Positions 46,049-54,062 of a stretch of 64,000 bases of DNA are shown one piece after another. Every line of letters begins with the position of its first letter. The first letter of the stretch is position 1. This DNA is from Streptomyces pseudovenezuelae (GTDB lineage Bacteria > Actinomycetota > Actinomycetes > Streptomycetales > Streptomycetaceae). A program made the position numbers and the translations under genes. The stretch is taken from the NCBI RefSeq assembly GCF_001513955.1, contig NZ_KQ948146.1, positions 408,476 through 472,475 on the forward strand, read 5' to 3'. Under the pieces are notes generated by a model. The model saw only the letters and a list, made by a program, of their open reading frames with translations, was not told the origin of the DNA and ran no database searches.

Positions 46049-47017
46049 TCACTTGTCGGAGACGCCGACCATCTCTCCGTTGGGACGGACGGCGTACCAG
46101 GTGCCGCCGACACCCTGGCCGTTGGTGTCGCCTGGCTGCTTGTCGGCCGCGAAGGTGTAGATGGGCGAGCAGTTGACCGTCTGCTGCCTGACCCCGTCGG
46201 AGCGGGTGAAGCTCATCAGGCCCTTCTTCTGGACGCCCTTGGTGTCGTTCGCCGACACCGGCGCGACGGCCGGCCACTTCTCCAGACAGGCACCGGTGCA
46301 GTTGGAGACGGGCTTGGGCCAGGCCTTGTCCTTGGCGAAGCGGTAGACCGTCATGCCGTTCTTGTCGACGACGATCTCGCCGAGGTTCGGGTCGTTGCGC
46401 GTGGACAGTCCGGGCAGGCTGGCGACGGACGCCTTCTTGCCCGTGGGCGCCAGCGCGTACCACTTGCCGCCCACGCCCTGGCCGGTCAGGTCGCCCGCCT
46501 TGGTGTCCTTGGCGTAGCGGTAGGCCGGCCAGCCGGCGATGGTCAGCTGCTTGCTGCCGTCGGCCCGGGTCACCTCGCCGAGCAGCGCCTTGTCGATGCC
46601 GGCACCGGCCGAGGCGTCGTCCGCGGGCACGGGCGGCCAGGCCGTCGCACAGTCACCGTTGCAGTTCGACTTCGGCGGCTCGGCGGTGTCCTCGTCGAAG
46701 CGGTAGAGGCTGAGACCGGTGGCATCGGTCAGCACGTCCCCGAGTTCGGCGTTCGCGGAGACCTGCAGCTTGCCGGCCGAGGCGGACTGGGCTCCCAGGT
46801 TCCCCTGGCCGATCGCGGTGGAACTCGCCGTCGGACTGGGGCTGGTCCCGGTACCGACACCGGAGCCGACCCCGCCGTAACCGCCCGCCGCCGCCGTGGC
46901 GCCGACGTTCTGGCTGCCCACCGACGAGGTGCCGCCTTCCTGACCGCACGCCGTCGTCAGTGCCAGCACCGCCGCGGCGCTTGCCACGAGTGAGGCGCTC
47001 CGCCAGGAGGTCTTCAT
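46049..47017 (-). CDS. SCO0930-type lipoprotein with Lipoprotein_15 repeats
   Basis: This 322-aa lipoprotein has the lipobox ALTTAC near residue 23, then a Gly/Ser/Thr-rich linker, then repeated domains of the secreted-repeat family PF03640. Two full motifs are visible: GLSLYRFDEDTAEPPKSNC with GDCATAWPP, and GMTVYRFAKDKAWPKPVSNC with GACLEKWPAV; GGKWYALAPTG and GGTWYAVRPNG close the units. The function of the repeat is unknown. The ATG at 47015-47017 has GGGGAG upstream. A strong hairpin follows it. Confidence 0.88.
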   Translation of the reverse strand: MKTSWRSASLVASAAAVLALTTACGQEGGTSSVGSQNVGATAAAGGYGGVGSGVGTGTSPSPTASSTAIGQGNLGAQSASAGKLQVSANAELGDVLTDATGLSLYRFDEDTAEPPKSNCNGDCATAWPPVPADDASAGAGIDKALLGEVTRADGSKQLTIAGWPAYRYAKDTKAGDLTGQGVGGKWYALAPTGKKASVASLPGLSTRNDPNLGEIVVDKNGMTVYRFAKDKAWPKPVSNCTGACLEKWPAVAPVSANDTKGVQKKGLMSFTRSDGVRQQTVNCSPIYTFAADKQPGDTNGQGVGGTWYAVRPNGEMVGVSDK

Positions 47018-47278
47018 CGTCAACTCCCCATAATTCATAAGGGTGTTGCAGCGCCCTGCTGCGCCGCCGCACGACCATGGATACGCAGCGGACCAGGGGT
47101 TGTGTTCAACGGTACGGATATTTCTTTTCCGGAGGCTGTGACCACACCCGCCTCAAACCGCACAGACGTACGCCTCCTCGGACGGACGGTCGCTCAGGAT
47201 TCAAACACCGGGCTGCCTTTTATCCCTCCTTCGGAGCAATCTCTTCGCGCCCGCGCGTAAGACGGCGGGACAGGCCTC

Positions 47279-47935
47279 ATGATCTCCGTCGTGCATCGAC
47301 CCGAATCACCCCAATCCGCCACCGCCATACGCGCGTTGGCCCTGCTGACCTTGTCGTGGGCGCTGATCGGCCCCACGGCGGGGGTGGCCGAGGCGGATGC
47401 CTGCGCCTACGCCTCGGTCGGTCCCGGCGGCGCCGAGGTGGTGGCGGTCGCCGGAAACCTCGCCTGGCCCACTCTCCCGCCCTGCCCGAAACCGAAACCC
47501 ACGCCCCCACCCACGCCCACCCCCACTCCCCCAGAGCCCCCGTGCACTCCACCCCCCTCTCCCACCCTTACACCGAAGCCGCCGCCGACGCACAAGCCGC
47601 CGAAGCCCAGGCCCACCCCGACGCCGAAGCCACCGCCTCCCCCACCGCCGCCGCCCGCACCGGCACCTCCGCCGGCGCCACCCCGGGCGCGGCCGACTCC
47701 ACCTCCCGCACCCACCCCGACCCCGACTCCCACCCCGACCCCGACGCCGGCCCCGACGCGGACGCCGCCGCCCAGGCCGGCTCCGGGCCCCTCCGCGCCC
47801 CCGGTGAGCTACCCGGCCTACCACCACGCGAAGGCACCCGACCGACCCACCCACAGCACGACCTCGCCCGTGATCTACGTCCTGCTCATCACCGCGCCCG
47901 CGGTGGTCGCCGTGGCCGCCCTGCGGCCCCGCTAG
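47279..47935 (+). CDS. Proline-rich exported protein with C-terminal membrane segment
   Basis: This 218-aa protein has a signal peptide (ALALLTLSWALIGPTAGVAEA), a short globular part with two Cys, and about 120 residues dominated by Pro, Lys and Thr (repeats of PTPTPTPTP and PKPKPTP). It ends with one C-terminal transmembrane segment (VIYVLLITAPAVVAVAAL) and Arg. The layout fits a rod that spans the cell wall from the membrane. I recognise no catalytic motif. It is followed at 22 bp by the DUF4239-like gene and probably co-transcribed. Confidence 0.78.
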   Translation: MISVVHRPESPQSATAIRALALLTLSWALIGPTAGVAEADACAYASVGPGGAEVVAVAGNLAWPTLPPCPKPKPTPPPTPTPTPPEPPCTPPPSPTLTPKPPPTHKPPKPRPTPTPKPPPPPPPPPAPAPPPAPPRARPTPPPAPTPTPTPTPTPTPAPTRTPPPRPAPGPSAPPVSYPAYHHAKAPDRPTHSTTSPVIYVLLITAPAVVAVAALRPR

Positions 47936-47956
47936 TGCCGACCCTGGAGGCATCCC

Positions 47957-48721
47957 TTGCCGGAATGGCTTGTTCTCATCCTCGCGATGCTGGCCGCGTG
48001 CGCGGTGGTGGTCGCCATCACGCTCGTCCGCCACAAGGCGGCACCCGTGGACGAGGACCCCAGCGAAACCCCGGACGTCATCGAGTACATGACGATGTGG
48101 ATCGGGGTCGTGTACGCCATCGTCCTGGGTCTGGCCATCGCGGGTGTGTGGGAGGCCCGCAGCGCGGCCCAGGACCACGTCCAGGCGGAGGCGCAGGCGC
48201 TGCACGAGATCTCGGAGCGGGTCCAGGTCTACCCGGCCGACGTCCGTGACCGCATTCGGGCCGATGTCAACGCCTATGTCGGACACGTCGTCACGACCGA
48301 GTGGAAGGAGATGGCCGACCACCGCCGTATGACCGGGACGGGCACCGAGCTCCTCGACCGGATCCGCACGGACGTCACCTCCTACGAGCCGAAGACCGAC
48401 TTCGAGGCGCAGGCCTACCAGCCGCTCGTCGACCAGGTGGCCGCCGTCGACCAGGCCCGCAACGCCCGCGCGGACTCGGTCGAGCCGACCATGCCCGGGG
48501 TGGTTTGGTTCGGGTTGCTGGGCGGCGGTGTGGTCACCATCGGGATGGTCTTCGCGCTGCAGATCCGGCGTACGACACGCGAACTGATCCTGGCCGGCCT
48601 GTTCTCCGCGCTGATCGCCTTCCTGCTCTTCCTGATCTGGGACTTCGACGCTCCCTACAGCCGCGGCATCACGGCGTCGGCGGAGCCGTTCTTCGCCCTC
48701 TTCCCGGACATCAAGGGCTGA
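47957..48721 (+). CDS. DUF4239-like (bestrophin-like) membrane protein
   Basis: This 254-aa protein has about four transmembrane segments: residues 4-22 (LVLILAMLAACAVVVAITLV), 45-65 (GVVYAIVLGLAIAGVW), 180-200 and 210-230. The large central part (residues about 70-170) is helical and outside. The pattern matches DUF4239, a bestrophin-like family of unknown transport role. TTG is the start, with GGAGG 6 nt upstream. It follows the proline-rich gene by 21 bp, so both are likely one transcription unit. Confidence 0.75.
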   Translation: MPEWLVLILAMLAACAVVVAITLVRHKAAPVDEDPSETPDVIEYMTMWIGVVYAIVLGLAIAGVWEARSAAQDHVQAEAQALHEISERVQVYPADVRDRIRADVNAYVGHVVTTEWKEMADHRRMTGTGTELLDRIRTDVTSYEPKTDFEAQAYQPLVDQVAAVDQARNARADSVEPTMPGVVWFGLLGGGVVTIGMVFALQIRRTTRELILAGLFSALIAFLLFLIWDFDAPYSRGITASAEPFFALFPDIKG

Positions 48722-48850
48722 CGGCCCGCGCACCGCGGTTATCGCCCGAGGGGGGCGTCCGATGTCCGACACGCCGTCGGCGTCCCCTGAGCGGCCCACA
48801 CCTATACCCCATTCGGAGCGACAGGGATCGCGCAAACGTACACCTGTTCC

Positions 48851-48857
48851 TAGCGTT
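48851..48857 (+). promoter_or_regulatory. -10 candidate TAGCGTT upstream of exported protein gene
   Basis: TAGCGTT lies 75 bp before the start at 48932. The same heptamer occurs 50 bp before the sortase start (50272-50278), suggesting shared promoter type. Confidence 0.3.
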
Positions 48858-48931
48858 TCGGTCATCGAGGTGCATTTCTGGCGTAGGCGGAACAGGTCCG
48901 CAGCTGCTCCTCGGGGACCGGAGGAACCACC

Positions 48932-49465
48932 ATGCGCGCGATACGCGTCGCTTCGGCCGCTCTGCTGGGCGTGACCGCCCTGACCCTGTCCGCACCGGCC
49001 GCCGTGGCGAAGGGCGACAACGACGTCACGCCCTTCGGCTTCAGCGTCCTGCCCTCGACCATCGCCCCGGGCGGACAGGTGGCACTGCTGCTGGAACGGG
49101 ACCACGGTGGCTGCAAGGGCTCGGCGACCGTCACCTCGGGGGTGTTCGACACCATCACCATCCCGCCGCGCAAGAGCCAGGCGACGGTCGTGGTCGACTG
49201 GGACGCCAGACCCGGTGCGGTCTACCGGGTGACCTTCACCTGTGACGGCGTCAACGGCTCCACGGGCCTGACCATCTCCGGGCTCCGCCCGCTCGACCCC
49301 ACACCGGTGCCGCTCGAACCCGACCGGGGCGTGCACGCCGGTGAGGGCGGCAGCCTCGCCGGGTTCGACGCCAAGGAGCTCGGCATGGGCGCCCTGCTGA
49401 TCGTGGGCTCGGTCGGGGCGGCGTACTACTTCTCCCGTCGGCGCGGCGGCGAGGACGGCGCCTGA
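48932..49465 (+). CDS. Exported protein with C-terminal anchor, possible sortase partner
   Basis: This 177-aa protein has a signal peptide (RVASAALLGVTALTLSAPAAVA), an immunoglobulin-like beta-rich domain (FGFSVLPSTIAPGGQVALLL; two Cys in GGCKGSATV and FTCDG), a Pro-rich linker, and a C-terminal membrane segment (MGALLIVGSVGAAYYF) followed by SRRRGGEDGA. A hydrophobic segment and Arg tail are typical of sortase substrates, but no LPXTG-like motif precedes it (the sequence is SLAGFDAKELG). The ATG has GGAGGAACCACC upstream. A related protein is divergent-side at 49503. Confidence 0.78.
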   Translation: MRAIRVASAALLGVTALTLSAPAAVAKGDNDVTPFGFSVLPSTIAPGGQVALLLERDHGGCKGSATVTSGVFDTITIPPRKSQATVVVDWDARPGAVYRVTFTCDGVNGSTGLTISGLRPLDPTPVPLEPDRGVHAGEGGSLAGFDAKELGMGALLIVGSVGAAYYFSRRRGGEDGA

Positions 49466-49502
49466 CGGCTCGTGCGGCCGTGAGTCTCCGAAGGGGCGGA
49501 GA

Positions 49503-49994
49503 TCAGATGTGCCTCTCGGACCTCCGGCGCATCCAGAACACCCCGCCGCCGATGACGGCCAGCGCCACCAGACCGCTGCCGATGGCCATGTCGGTCGGGG
49601 TGGCCCCGCTGGAGCTGCTGCCGCCGAGGCCACCACGGACCCCGCCGATGACGGTGAAGGCCGTGGGGTTGATCACGGTGCCGTTGCCGCAGACGACGCT
49701 GATGCTGTGCGATCCGGTGGCCGCGTCCCGGTTGACCGTGGCGCGCCCCGTCGCCATGTTGTTGGCCCCTGTCGTCAGCCTGGTCGTCCGGAACGCGTCC
49801 GAGCTCGCGGTGGCGTTGCCGGTGCAGTTGTTGACGGTGATGGTCAGTTGGCCGCCCCGGGCGATGACGTTGGGAAGGGCGACGACATTGCTCGGGTTCA
49901 GGTTCATGCCGTCCCGCGCGACGGCCGCCGGGGCGGCGAGTCCGAGCACGGCGACTGCGGCACCGGCGGCCGCCAGGGCACGAGTAGTACGCAT
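49503..49994 (-). CDS. Exported protein with C-terminal anchor, partner of the previous gene
   Basis: This 163-aa protein has the same plan: signal peptide (RALAAAGAAVAVLGLAAPAAVA), a beta-rich domain with PNVIARGGQLTITVNNCTGN and SVVCGNGTVINPTA (two Cys), a Gly/Ser linker (GLGGSSSSGATPTD), one C-terminal membrane segment (AIGSGLVALAVIGGGVFWM) and RRRSERHI. The parallel with the gene at 48932-49465 suggests they are distant paralogues. No LPXTG is seen. The ATG has GGAGGATTCAC upstream. It converges with its sister gene and is divergent from the sortase. Confidence 0.78.
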   Translation of the reverse strand: MRTTRALAAAGAAVAVLGLAAPAAVARDGMNLNPSNVVALPNVIARGGQLTITVNNCTGNATASSDAFRTTRLTTGANNMATGRATVNRDAATGSHSISVVCGNGTVINPTAFTVIGGVRGGLGGSSSSGATPTDMAIGSGLVALAVIGGGVFWMRRRSERHI

Positions 49995-50327
49995 GTGAAT
50001 CCTCCGCGGGAGACGCCCCGGGAACGGTCCCCGGTGGATCGGCGAGAAAACGCCTCCCAGAAATACCCTCAGACGCCTTGCGCAGGACCGCATTTCGACA
50101 ATGCTCCGTCCTGGTGAGAGGACACGCCGAAGGAAAAGCACACAATCGGATATCTTCGCAGGTCACGGACCGTCAGAAAATTCCTGTTCACGGCAACTCG
50201 GATGGCTCACCACCCGCGTTCGGGGGCCACCCGTTCGCCACCGACCCGTCGCCGGTTGCGTGCGCGGGACTTAGCGTTCTCCTATGCGCGAATGACACGG
50301 CGACGGCCGCGTCGAGAGGGGAAGTCA
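49995..50327. other. Divergent promoter region between exported protein and sortase genes
   Basis: This 333-bp stretch holds no gene. Visible elements are the ribosome site of the left gene (GGAGGATTC), the heptamer TAGCGTT at 50272-50278 as a candidate -10 for the sortase, and AT-rich words around 50140-50190. No repeat of note. Confidence 0.35.
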
Positions 50328-50999
50328 ATGTCTGCGTCCGAGCTGGCCGATCTGGCCGAAGTGGAGGAGCAGCGGAAGAAGCGCGCTCCCTGGGGCGTGA
50401 TAGCGCTTGTTCTGCTGACCGGCCTCGCGCTCATTCGGAACGGTTCGGGGGAGTTCGACGTCGGGCCGCCGCAGCCCGCGTCGGCGGCCGCCGCGGACAG
50501 CCGGGTGCACGGCACCGTCTTCGGTCACGCCCCCGCTCCCCTGCCGTTCGCCGTGCCCGACCGGGTCTCCATCCCGGCGATCCGGGTCGACGCGCCGATG
50601 GTGCCGGTCGGCCTGGACCCGGACGGCTGGGTCGGCGCGCCGCCGCCGGAGGACCCGAACCTGGCCGGCTGGTTCACCGGCGCGGTCTCCCCGGGCGAGA
50701 AGGGCACCGCGGTCGTCGTCGGCCATGTCGACAACAAACAGGGCCCCGCCGTGTTCTACGGACTCGGGGCCCTGAAGAAGGGAAATCGCGTCGAGGTCAG
50801 GCGCAAGGACGGAAAGACGGCGGTCTTCGAGATCTACGGCATCGAGGTCTTCGAGAAGAGCAATTTCCCCGGTGACCGTGTCTACGGCTCCAAGGGAACC
50901 CCCGAATTGCGGGTCATCACCTGTGGAGGTGGTTTCTCCAAGCAGAGCGGCTACGCGGGAAATGTCGTCGCCTTCGCCCGCCTGGTCGAGGTCCGCTGA
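50328..50999 (+). CDS. Class F-like sortase
   Basis: This 223-aa transpeptidase has one N-terminal membrane segment (GVIALVLLTGLALIRN) and a sortase barrel. The catalytic His is in TAVVVGHVDNKQGPAVFYGL near residue 130, the Cys in PELRVITCGGGF near 200, and a late Arg in VVAFARLVEV. The TC rather than TLxTC box fits class E/F enzymes. It would attach exported proteins to the cell wall. The ATG at 50328 has GAGGGGAAGTC upstream. Two small exported anchor proteins lie on its left. Confidence 0.88.
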   Translation: MSASELADLAEVEEQRKKRAPWGVIALVLLTGLALIRNGSGEFDVGPPQPASAAAADSRVHGTVFGHAPAPLPFAVPDRVSIPAIRVDAPMVPVGLDPDGWVGAPPPEDPNLAGWFTGAVSPGEKGTAVVVGHVDNKQGPAVFYGLGALKKGNRVEVRRKDGKTAVFEIYGIEVFEKSNFPGDRVYGSKGTPELRVITCGGGFSKQSGYAGNVVAFARLVEVR

Positions 51000-51029
51000 G
51001 CGTTCCCCGACCCGGCGGGCGCATTCCGG

Positions 51030-51899
51030 CTATACGTACTGCCGTCGTGGAACGGTGATGTGATAGCCGGAATCGATGAGGTGCGGCAGATAGTCGCGCA
51101 GCGCCCGGACACTCTGGGAGCGGTCGCCCCCGGCGTCGTGCGAGAGCACCACGACGCCGGGGGCGGCGCCGTTCTCCACCGCGCCGACGATGCGTCGCGT
51201 GCCCGGGGTGGTCCAGTCGAGGGTGTCGACGGTCCAGGCGAGGGGGTCCATGCCGAGTTCGGCGCCGAGCTGGAACGCGGCGCGGTTCCAGGCTCCGTAG
51301 GGAGCGCGGAACCATTGCGGACGCTCGCCGTAGGCGTCCTCGATGACATCGCTGGTGCGTTCCATCTCGGAGCGGATGCGGGAACGGCTCAGCCGGGTGA
51401 GCAGCGGGTGGGACCAGGTGTGGTTGCCGACGACATGTCCCTCGTCGGACATCCGGGCCAGCAGGTCCTGGTTGTCGACCGCCATCTCCCCGCACACGAA
51501 GAACATCGCGCGGACGTCGTGCTCGGCCAGTGTGTCCAGGATGTGCGGGGTGTAGCGGGGGTCGGGTCCGTCGTCGAAGGTCAGCACCATGGTCCGGCCG
51601 CGTCCGGACACCTTCAGCAACGGCTCGTGGCGTACGAGTGTCTTCCTGGGGGCGGTGGGCGGCGGGCCGTATCCGGTCAGGGGCTGGAGGCGGTAGGCCG
51701 AGGGCTTGACCGCGCGGTGGGCCGGTGGGCCGGCGGCGGGGAGCGCCGGCCGGACCGGCTCCTCGCCCGTGAGGGTCGCGAGCACTCCGGCCGCACCGGC
51801 GGCCCCGACCGCGGCGGCGCCGGCCAGCAGGGCCCGGCGCCGCGTGAGCACCACCGCCGCCTTGGACGACAGCCGTGTGAGCAACTGATCCTTCGTCAT
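51030..51899 (-). CDS. Secreted polysaccharide deacetylase (NodB family)
   Basis: This 289-aa enzyme removes acetyl groups from a polysaccharide such as peptidoglycan, chitin or xylan. A TM/signal segment with TRRRALLAGAAAVG suggests Tat export. The NodB domain motifs are TMVLTFDDGPDPRY (metal and base Asp, near residue 105), VGNHTWSHPLLTRLS (His-His, near 155), RAPYGAWN near 195, DTLDW near 225 and VVVLSHDAG near 250. The sortase gene ends 30 bp away and converges with it. Confidence 0.9.
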   Translation of the reverse strand: MTKDQLLTRLSSKAAVVLTRRRALLAGAAAVGAAGAAGVLATLTGEEPVRPALPAAGPPAHRAVKPSAYRLQPLTGYGPPPTAPRKTLVRHEPLLKVSGRGRTMVLTFDDGPDPRYTPHILDTLAEHDVRAMFFVCGEMAVDNQDLLARMSDEGHVVGNHTWSHPLLTRLSRSRIRSEMERTSDVIEDAYGERPQWFRAPYGAWNRAAFQLGAELGMDPLAWTVDTLDWTTPGTRRIVGAVENGAAPGVVVLSHDAGGDRSQSVRALRDYLPHLIDSGYHITVPRRQYV

Positions 51900-52216
51900 G
51901 ACTCATCAGTCGCCCGGCAGAGCGCCGACGCACCTCAGCAACACCGGTGCGGCGGCACGAATACACCCGCCCGGCCCAGCGAAGGCACCCGGGCGCGGCA
52001 TGGCGGGGTGTCAGGAGGAGGCCGTACAGGGTCGGTCGGCGGCGGCCCCGGCCTCGTCCCCTCCGTCGAGGCCGGGCGCCGAGGGCGGCGGCGGGCCTCC
52101 GTGGCCGCCCGTTCGCCGCCCGCCCCCCGGGTGCCCCGTTTCGGCAAAGCTTGCGCACCCAGGTCGACAGGTCCCGCGGGCCGTCCGGACCTGCGGCTTC
52201 CGATAGCCTCACAGCC
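51900..52216. other. Intergenic region between deacetylase and universal stress genes
   Basis: This 317-bp gap shows no supportable gene. A TAGCCT box at 52204-52209 is the probable -10 of the stress protein. The left half carries the deacetylase promoter but no clear box. No repeat stands out. Confidence 0.35.
52204..52209 (+). promoter_or_regulatory. -10 box (TAGCCT), probable leaderless start
   Basis: TAGCCT ends 7 nt before the GTG at 52217. There is no ribosome site, so the mRNA is probably leaderless. Confidence 0.45.
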
Positions 52217-52678
52217 GTGACGGAACAGCATGCGCACCAGTTCGAGCGGGGCACGGACGGACCCAAGGTCATCGTCGTCGGCGTGGACGGCTCCGACTCC
52301 TCGCTCCGCGCCGCGGCCTACGCCGGAGGCCTGGCCAGACGACAGCACGCACTGCTCGCCGTGGTGTACGTCCAGCCGGTGATCGCCTCGGGTGCCGCGC
52401 TCGGCGCTCCGGTCGCCGAGACCACGGACGAGATCGCCGAGGACCTGGTCGCCCAGATCCGGCATGCCACCGAGCAGAACAAGGGGATATTCGATGTGCG
52501 CTGGGAGTTCCACACCTTCCGCGGCGACCCCTACGGCGGGCTGACGAAGGCGGCCGACGAGCTCAAGGCCGACGCGGTGGTCGTCGGCGCCTCGGAGCAG
52601 GCCGGCCACCGGATCGTCGGTTCCGTGGCGGTGCGGCTGGTCAAGGCCGGGCGGTGGCCGGTGACAGTGGTGCCGTAA
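52217..52678 (+). CDS. Universal stress protein (UspA family)
   Basis: This 153-aa cytoplasmic protein has the Usp fold. VIVVGVDGSDSSLRAAAYAG (residues about 17-37) is strand 1 with the nucleotide Asp, and DAVVVGASEQAGHRIVGSVA (near 120) carries the G-2x-G-9x-G(S/T) ATP-binding pattern in the form GASEQAGHRIVGS. Members help survive stress or dormancy. The start is GTG with a TAGCCT box 7 nt before it. It converges with the alpha/beta hydrolase gene. Confidence 0.88.
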   Translation: MTEQHAHQFERGTDGPKVIVVGVDGSDSSLRAAAYAGGLARRQHALLAVVYVQPVIASGAALGAPVAETTDEIAEDLVAQIRHATEQNKGIFDVRWEFHTFRGDPYGGLTKAADELKADAVVVGASEQAGHRIVGSVAVRLVKAGRWPVTVVP

Positions 52679-52699
52679 CGGACCTGCCGAGGCGGGGTG

Positions 52700-53527
52700 T
52701 CAGAGCTCGCGCAGGAAGTCCAGCACGATCGCGTTGAACTCCTCGGGCTTCTCCAGGTTGGGAAAGTGCCCGGCGTCCGCGATCGTCACCGAGCGTCCGT
52801 CCGGGACCGTCCGCACGAGCCGCTCCGGCATGTCGATGCCGTCGGCCGCGTCGAGGGCACCGTGGACGGCGAGAACCGGTATGTCGATCTTCGGCACGCG
52901 GCTCCAGGGATCGTCGAGCGGGACGAGCCAGTTCGTCTCGCCGAGGGTGTGCTTGGAGATGGTGTGCGTGGCCATCTCCCGCATGTGCCGTACGACGTCG
53001 GGGTCGAGCTCGTCCACGGTGCGGTGCGGTCCGGCCACGTTCTTGGCGAAGGCCTCGATCCAGCCGGTGACATCACCGGCGGCCAGCATGCGGGCCGACT
53101 CGGCCGCGCGCTCCACCGTCCACGGGTCGGTGTACTCGAACGCGCTGGTGCCGCCTCCGCAGACGGCCAGCGCGCGGACCAGCCCGGGGTGTTCCAGCAC
53201 GGTGTCGGTGGCGACGGCGGCGCCCATGCACAGACCGACGAGGACCGCGGGCCCCGCGTCGAGGTGGCGCAGCAGGTCGCCGAGGTCGTCGGCCCACCGG
53301 AAGGGCCCGCTCGCGTTGGCGGAGAAACCGTGGCCTCGCACGTCGGGCGCGATCACGCGGTAACCGGCGGAGACCAGTGCCGGTATCTGGCGGTCGAAGA
53401 CCCGGTGGTCGGCGTAGCCGGGGTGCACGAGGACCACGAGGTCGCCGGTCCCGGTGTCGCGATAGGCGAGGTCGCCATCGGTAGAGGTGAAGAAACGCAG
53501 ATCCGAAGCTGTCGCTGCCGTCGTCAT
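52700..53527 (-). CDS. Alpha/beta hydrolase with Cys in nucleophile position
   Basis: This 275-aa hydrolase has the alpha/beta fold: LVVLVHPGYADHRVF near residue 30 (oxyanion), VIAPDVRGHGFS near 60, VLVGLCMGAAVATD near 95 with GxCxG rather than GxSxG, VLAVHGALDAADG near 215 (acid Asp), and IADAGHFPNLEKP near 250 (His). Most relatives have Ser; the Cys would change chemistry, as in dienelactone hydrolase. The ATG at 53525-53527 lies within the tandem operator region and is divergent from the MarR gene. The substrate is unknown. Confidence 0.87.
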   Translation of the reverse strand: MTTAATASDLRFFTSTDGDLAYRDTGTGDLVVLVHPGYADHRVFDRQIPALVSAGYRVIAPDVRGHGFSANASGPFRWADDLGDLLRHLDAGPAVLVGLCMGAAVATDTVLEHPGLVRALAVCGGGTSAFEYTDPWTVERAAESARMLAAGDVTGWIEAFAKNVAGPHRTVDELDPDVVRHMREMATHTISKHTLGETNWLVPLDDPWSRVPKIDIPVLAVHGALDAADGIDMPERLVRTVPDGRSVTIADAGHFPNLEKPEEFNAIVLDFLREL

Positions 53528-53544
53528 GACAACCAAGGTGTCAT
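53527..53544. promoter_or_regulatory. MarR-type operator copy 1
   Basis: TGACAACCAAGGTGTCAT is an imperfect inverted repeat (TGACA...TGTCA). It overlaps the hydrolase start codon. Confidence 0.6.
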
Positions 53545-53557
53545 AATTTCCCGCTTT

Positions 53558-53575
53558 TGACAACCGAGGCGTCAT
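53558..53575. promoter_or_regulatory. MarR-type operator copy 2
   Basis: TGACAACCGAGGCGTCAT repeats copy 1 with two changes, 31 bp on (about three helical turns), and ends 9 bp before the MarR start. Confidence 0.6.
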
Positions 53576-53584
53576 GATGGCCCG

Positions 53585-54061
53585 GTGAGCGACATGGACA
53601 AGCCACTTCCCCCCGACGAACTCGGCCACCGCGTCTCCGAGGTGTTCGACCTGGTCGGCGCGCTCTACCGGCGCGGACTGCGCAAGCTGGAGCAGGACGA
53701 GGCGGTCGCCGGGGTGTCCGTCGGCGTGCGTTCCGTGCTCGTCCTCTTGCACAGGTACGGGCCCATGACGGTTCCTCAGATGGCCCGGATCATGGCGCTG
53801 ACGCGGCAGTTCGTGCAGCGCATGACCAACGAGGCGACGGAGCGGGGCTGGACCGAGGCCACCCCCAACCCCGCGCACCAGCGGTCCTCGCTGATCCGGA
53901 TCACGGACGACGGCGTGGCCGTCATCACCGCGATCCTCGCGCGCGAGCACGCCCTGAACCGGCAGGTCGGCGGCGGCGAGCTGACCGACGCCGAACTCCG
54001 GGCGTGCGTGCGCGTCCTGAAGGAGATGCTGCGGACCTTCGACCACGTGGACGTGGACTGA
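53585..54061 (+). CDS. MarR-family transcriptional regulator
   Basis: This 158-aa regulator has the winged helix of MarR. Residues about 40-120 include HRYGPMTVPQMARIMALTRQ and FVQRMTNEATERGW, and the wing contains NPAHQRSSLIRITDDG. It starts with GTG at 53585. It is divergent from the alpha/beta hydrolase gene, and the gap holds two near-identical TGACAACC-type sites 31 bp apart. That points to repression of both genes and induction by a phenolic or similar ligand, as is common in this family. The ligand is unknown. Confidence 0.91.
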   Translation: MSDMDKPLPPDELGHRVSEVFDLVGALYRRGLRKLEQDEAVAGVSVGVRSVLVLLHRYGPMTVPQMARIMALTRQFVQRMTNEATERGWTEATPNPAHQRSSLIRITDDGVAVITAILAREHALNRQVGGGELTDAELRACVRVLKEMLRTFDHVDVD

Positions 54062-54062
54062 C

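Noticed and set aside
47490..47800. Pro/Thr-rich repeats as a CRISPR or satellite array
   Set aside because: The units are irregular, keep a reading frame and code for a proline-rich rod; there are no fixed repeats with unique spacers.
53528..54046. N-terminal extension of the alpha/beta hydrolase antisense to MarR
   Set aside because: It would run through both operator copies and the MarR gene; family similarity starts at the ATG at 53527.
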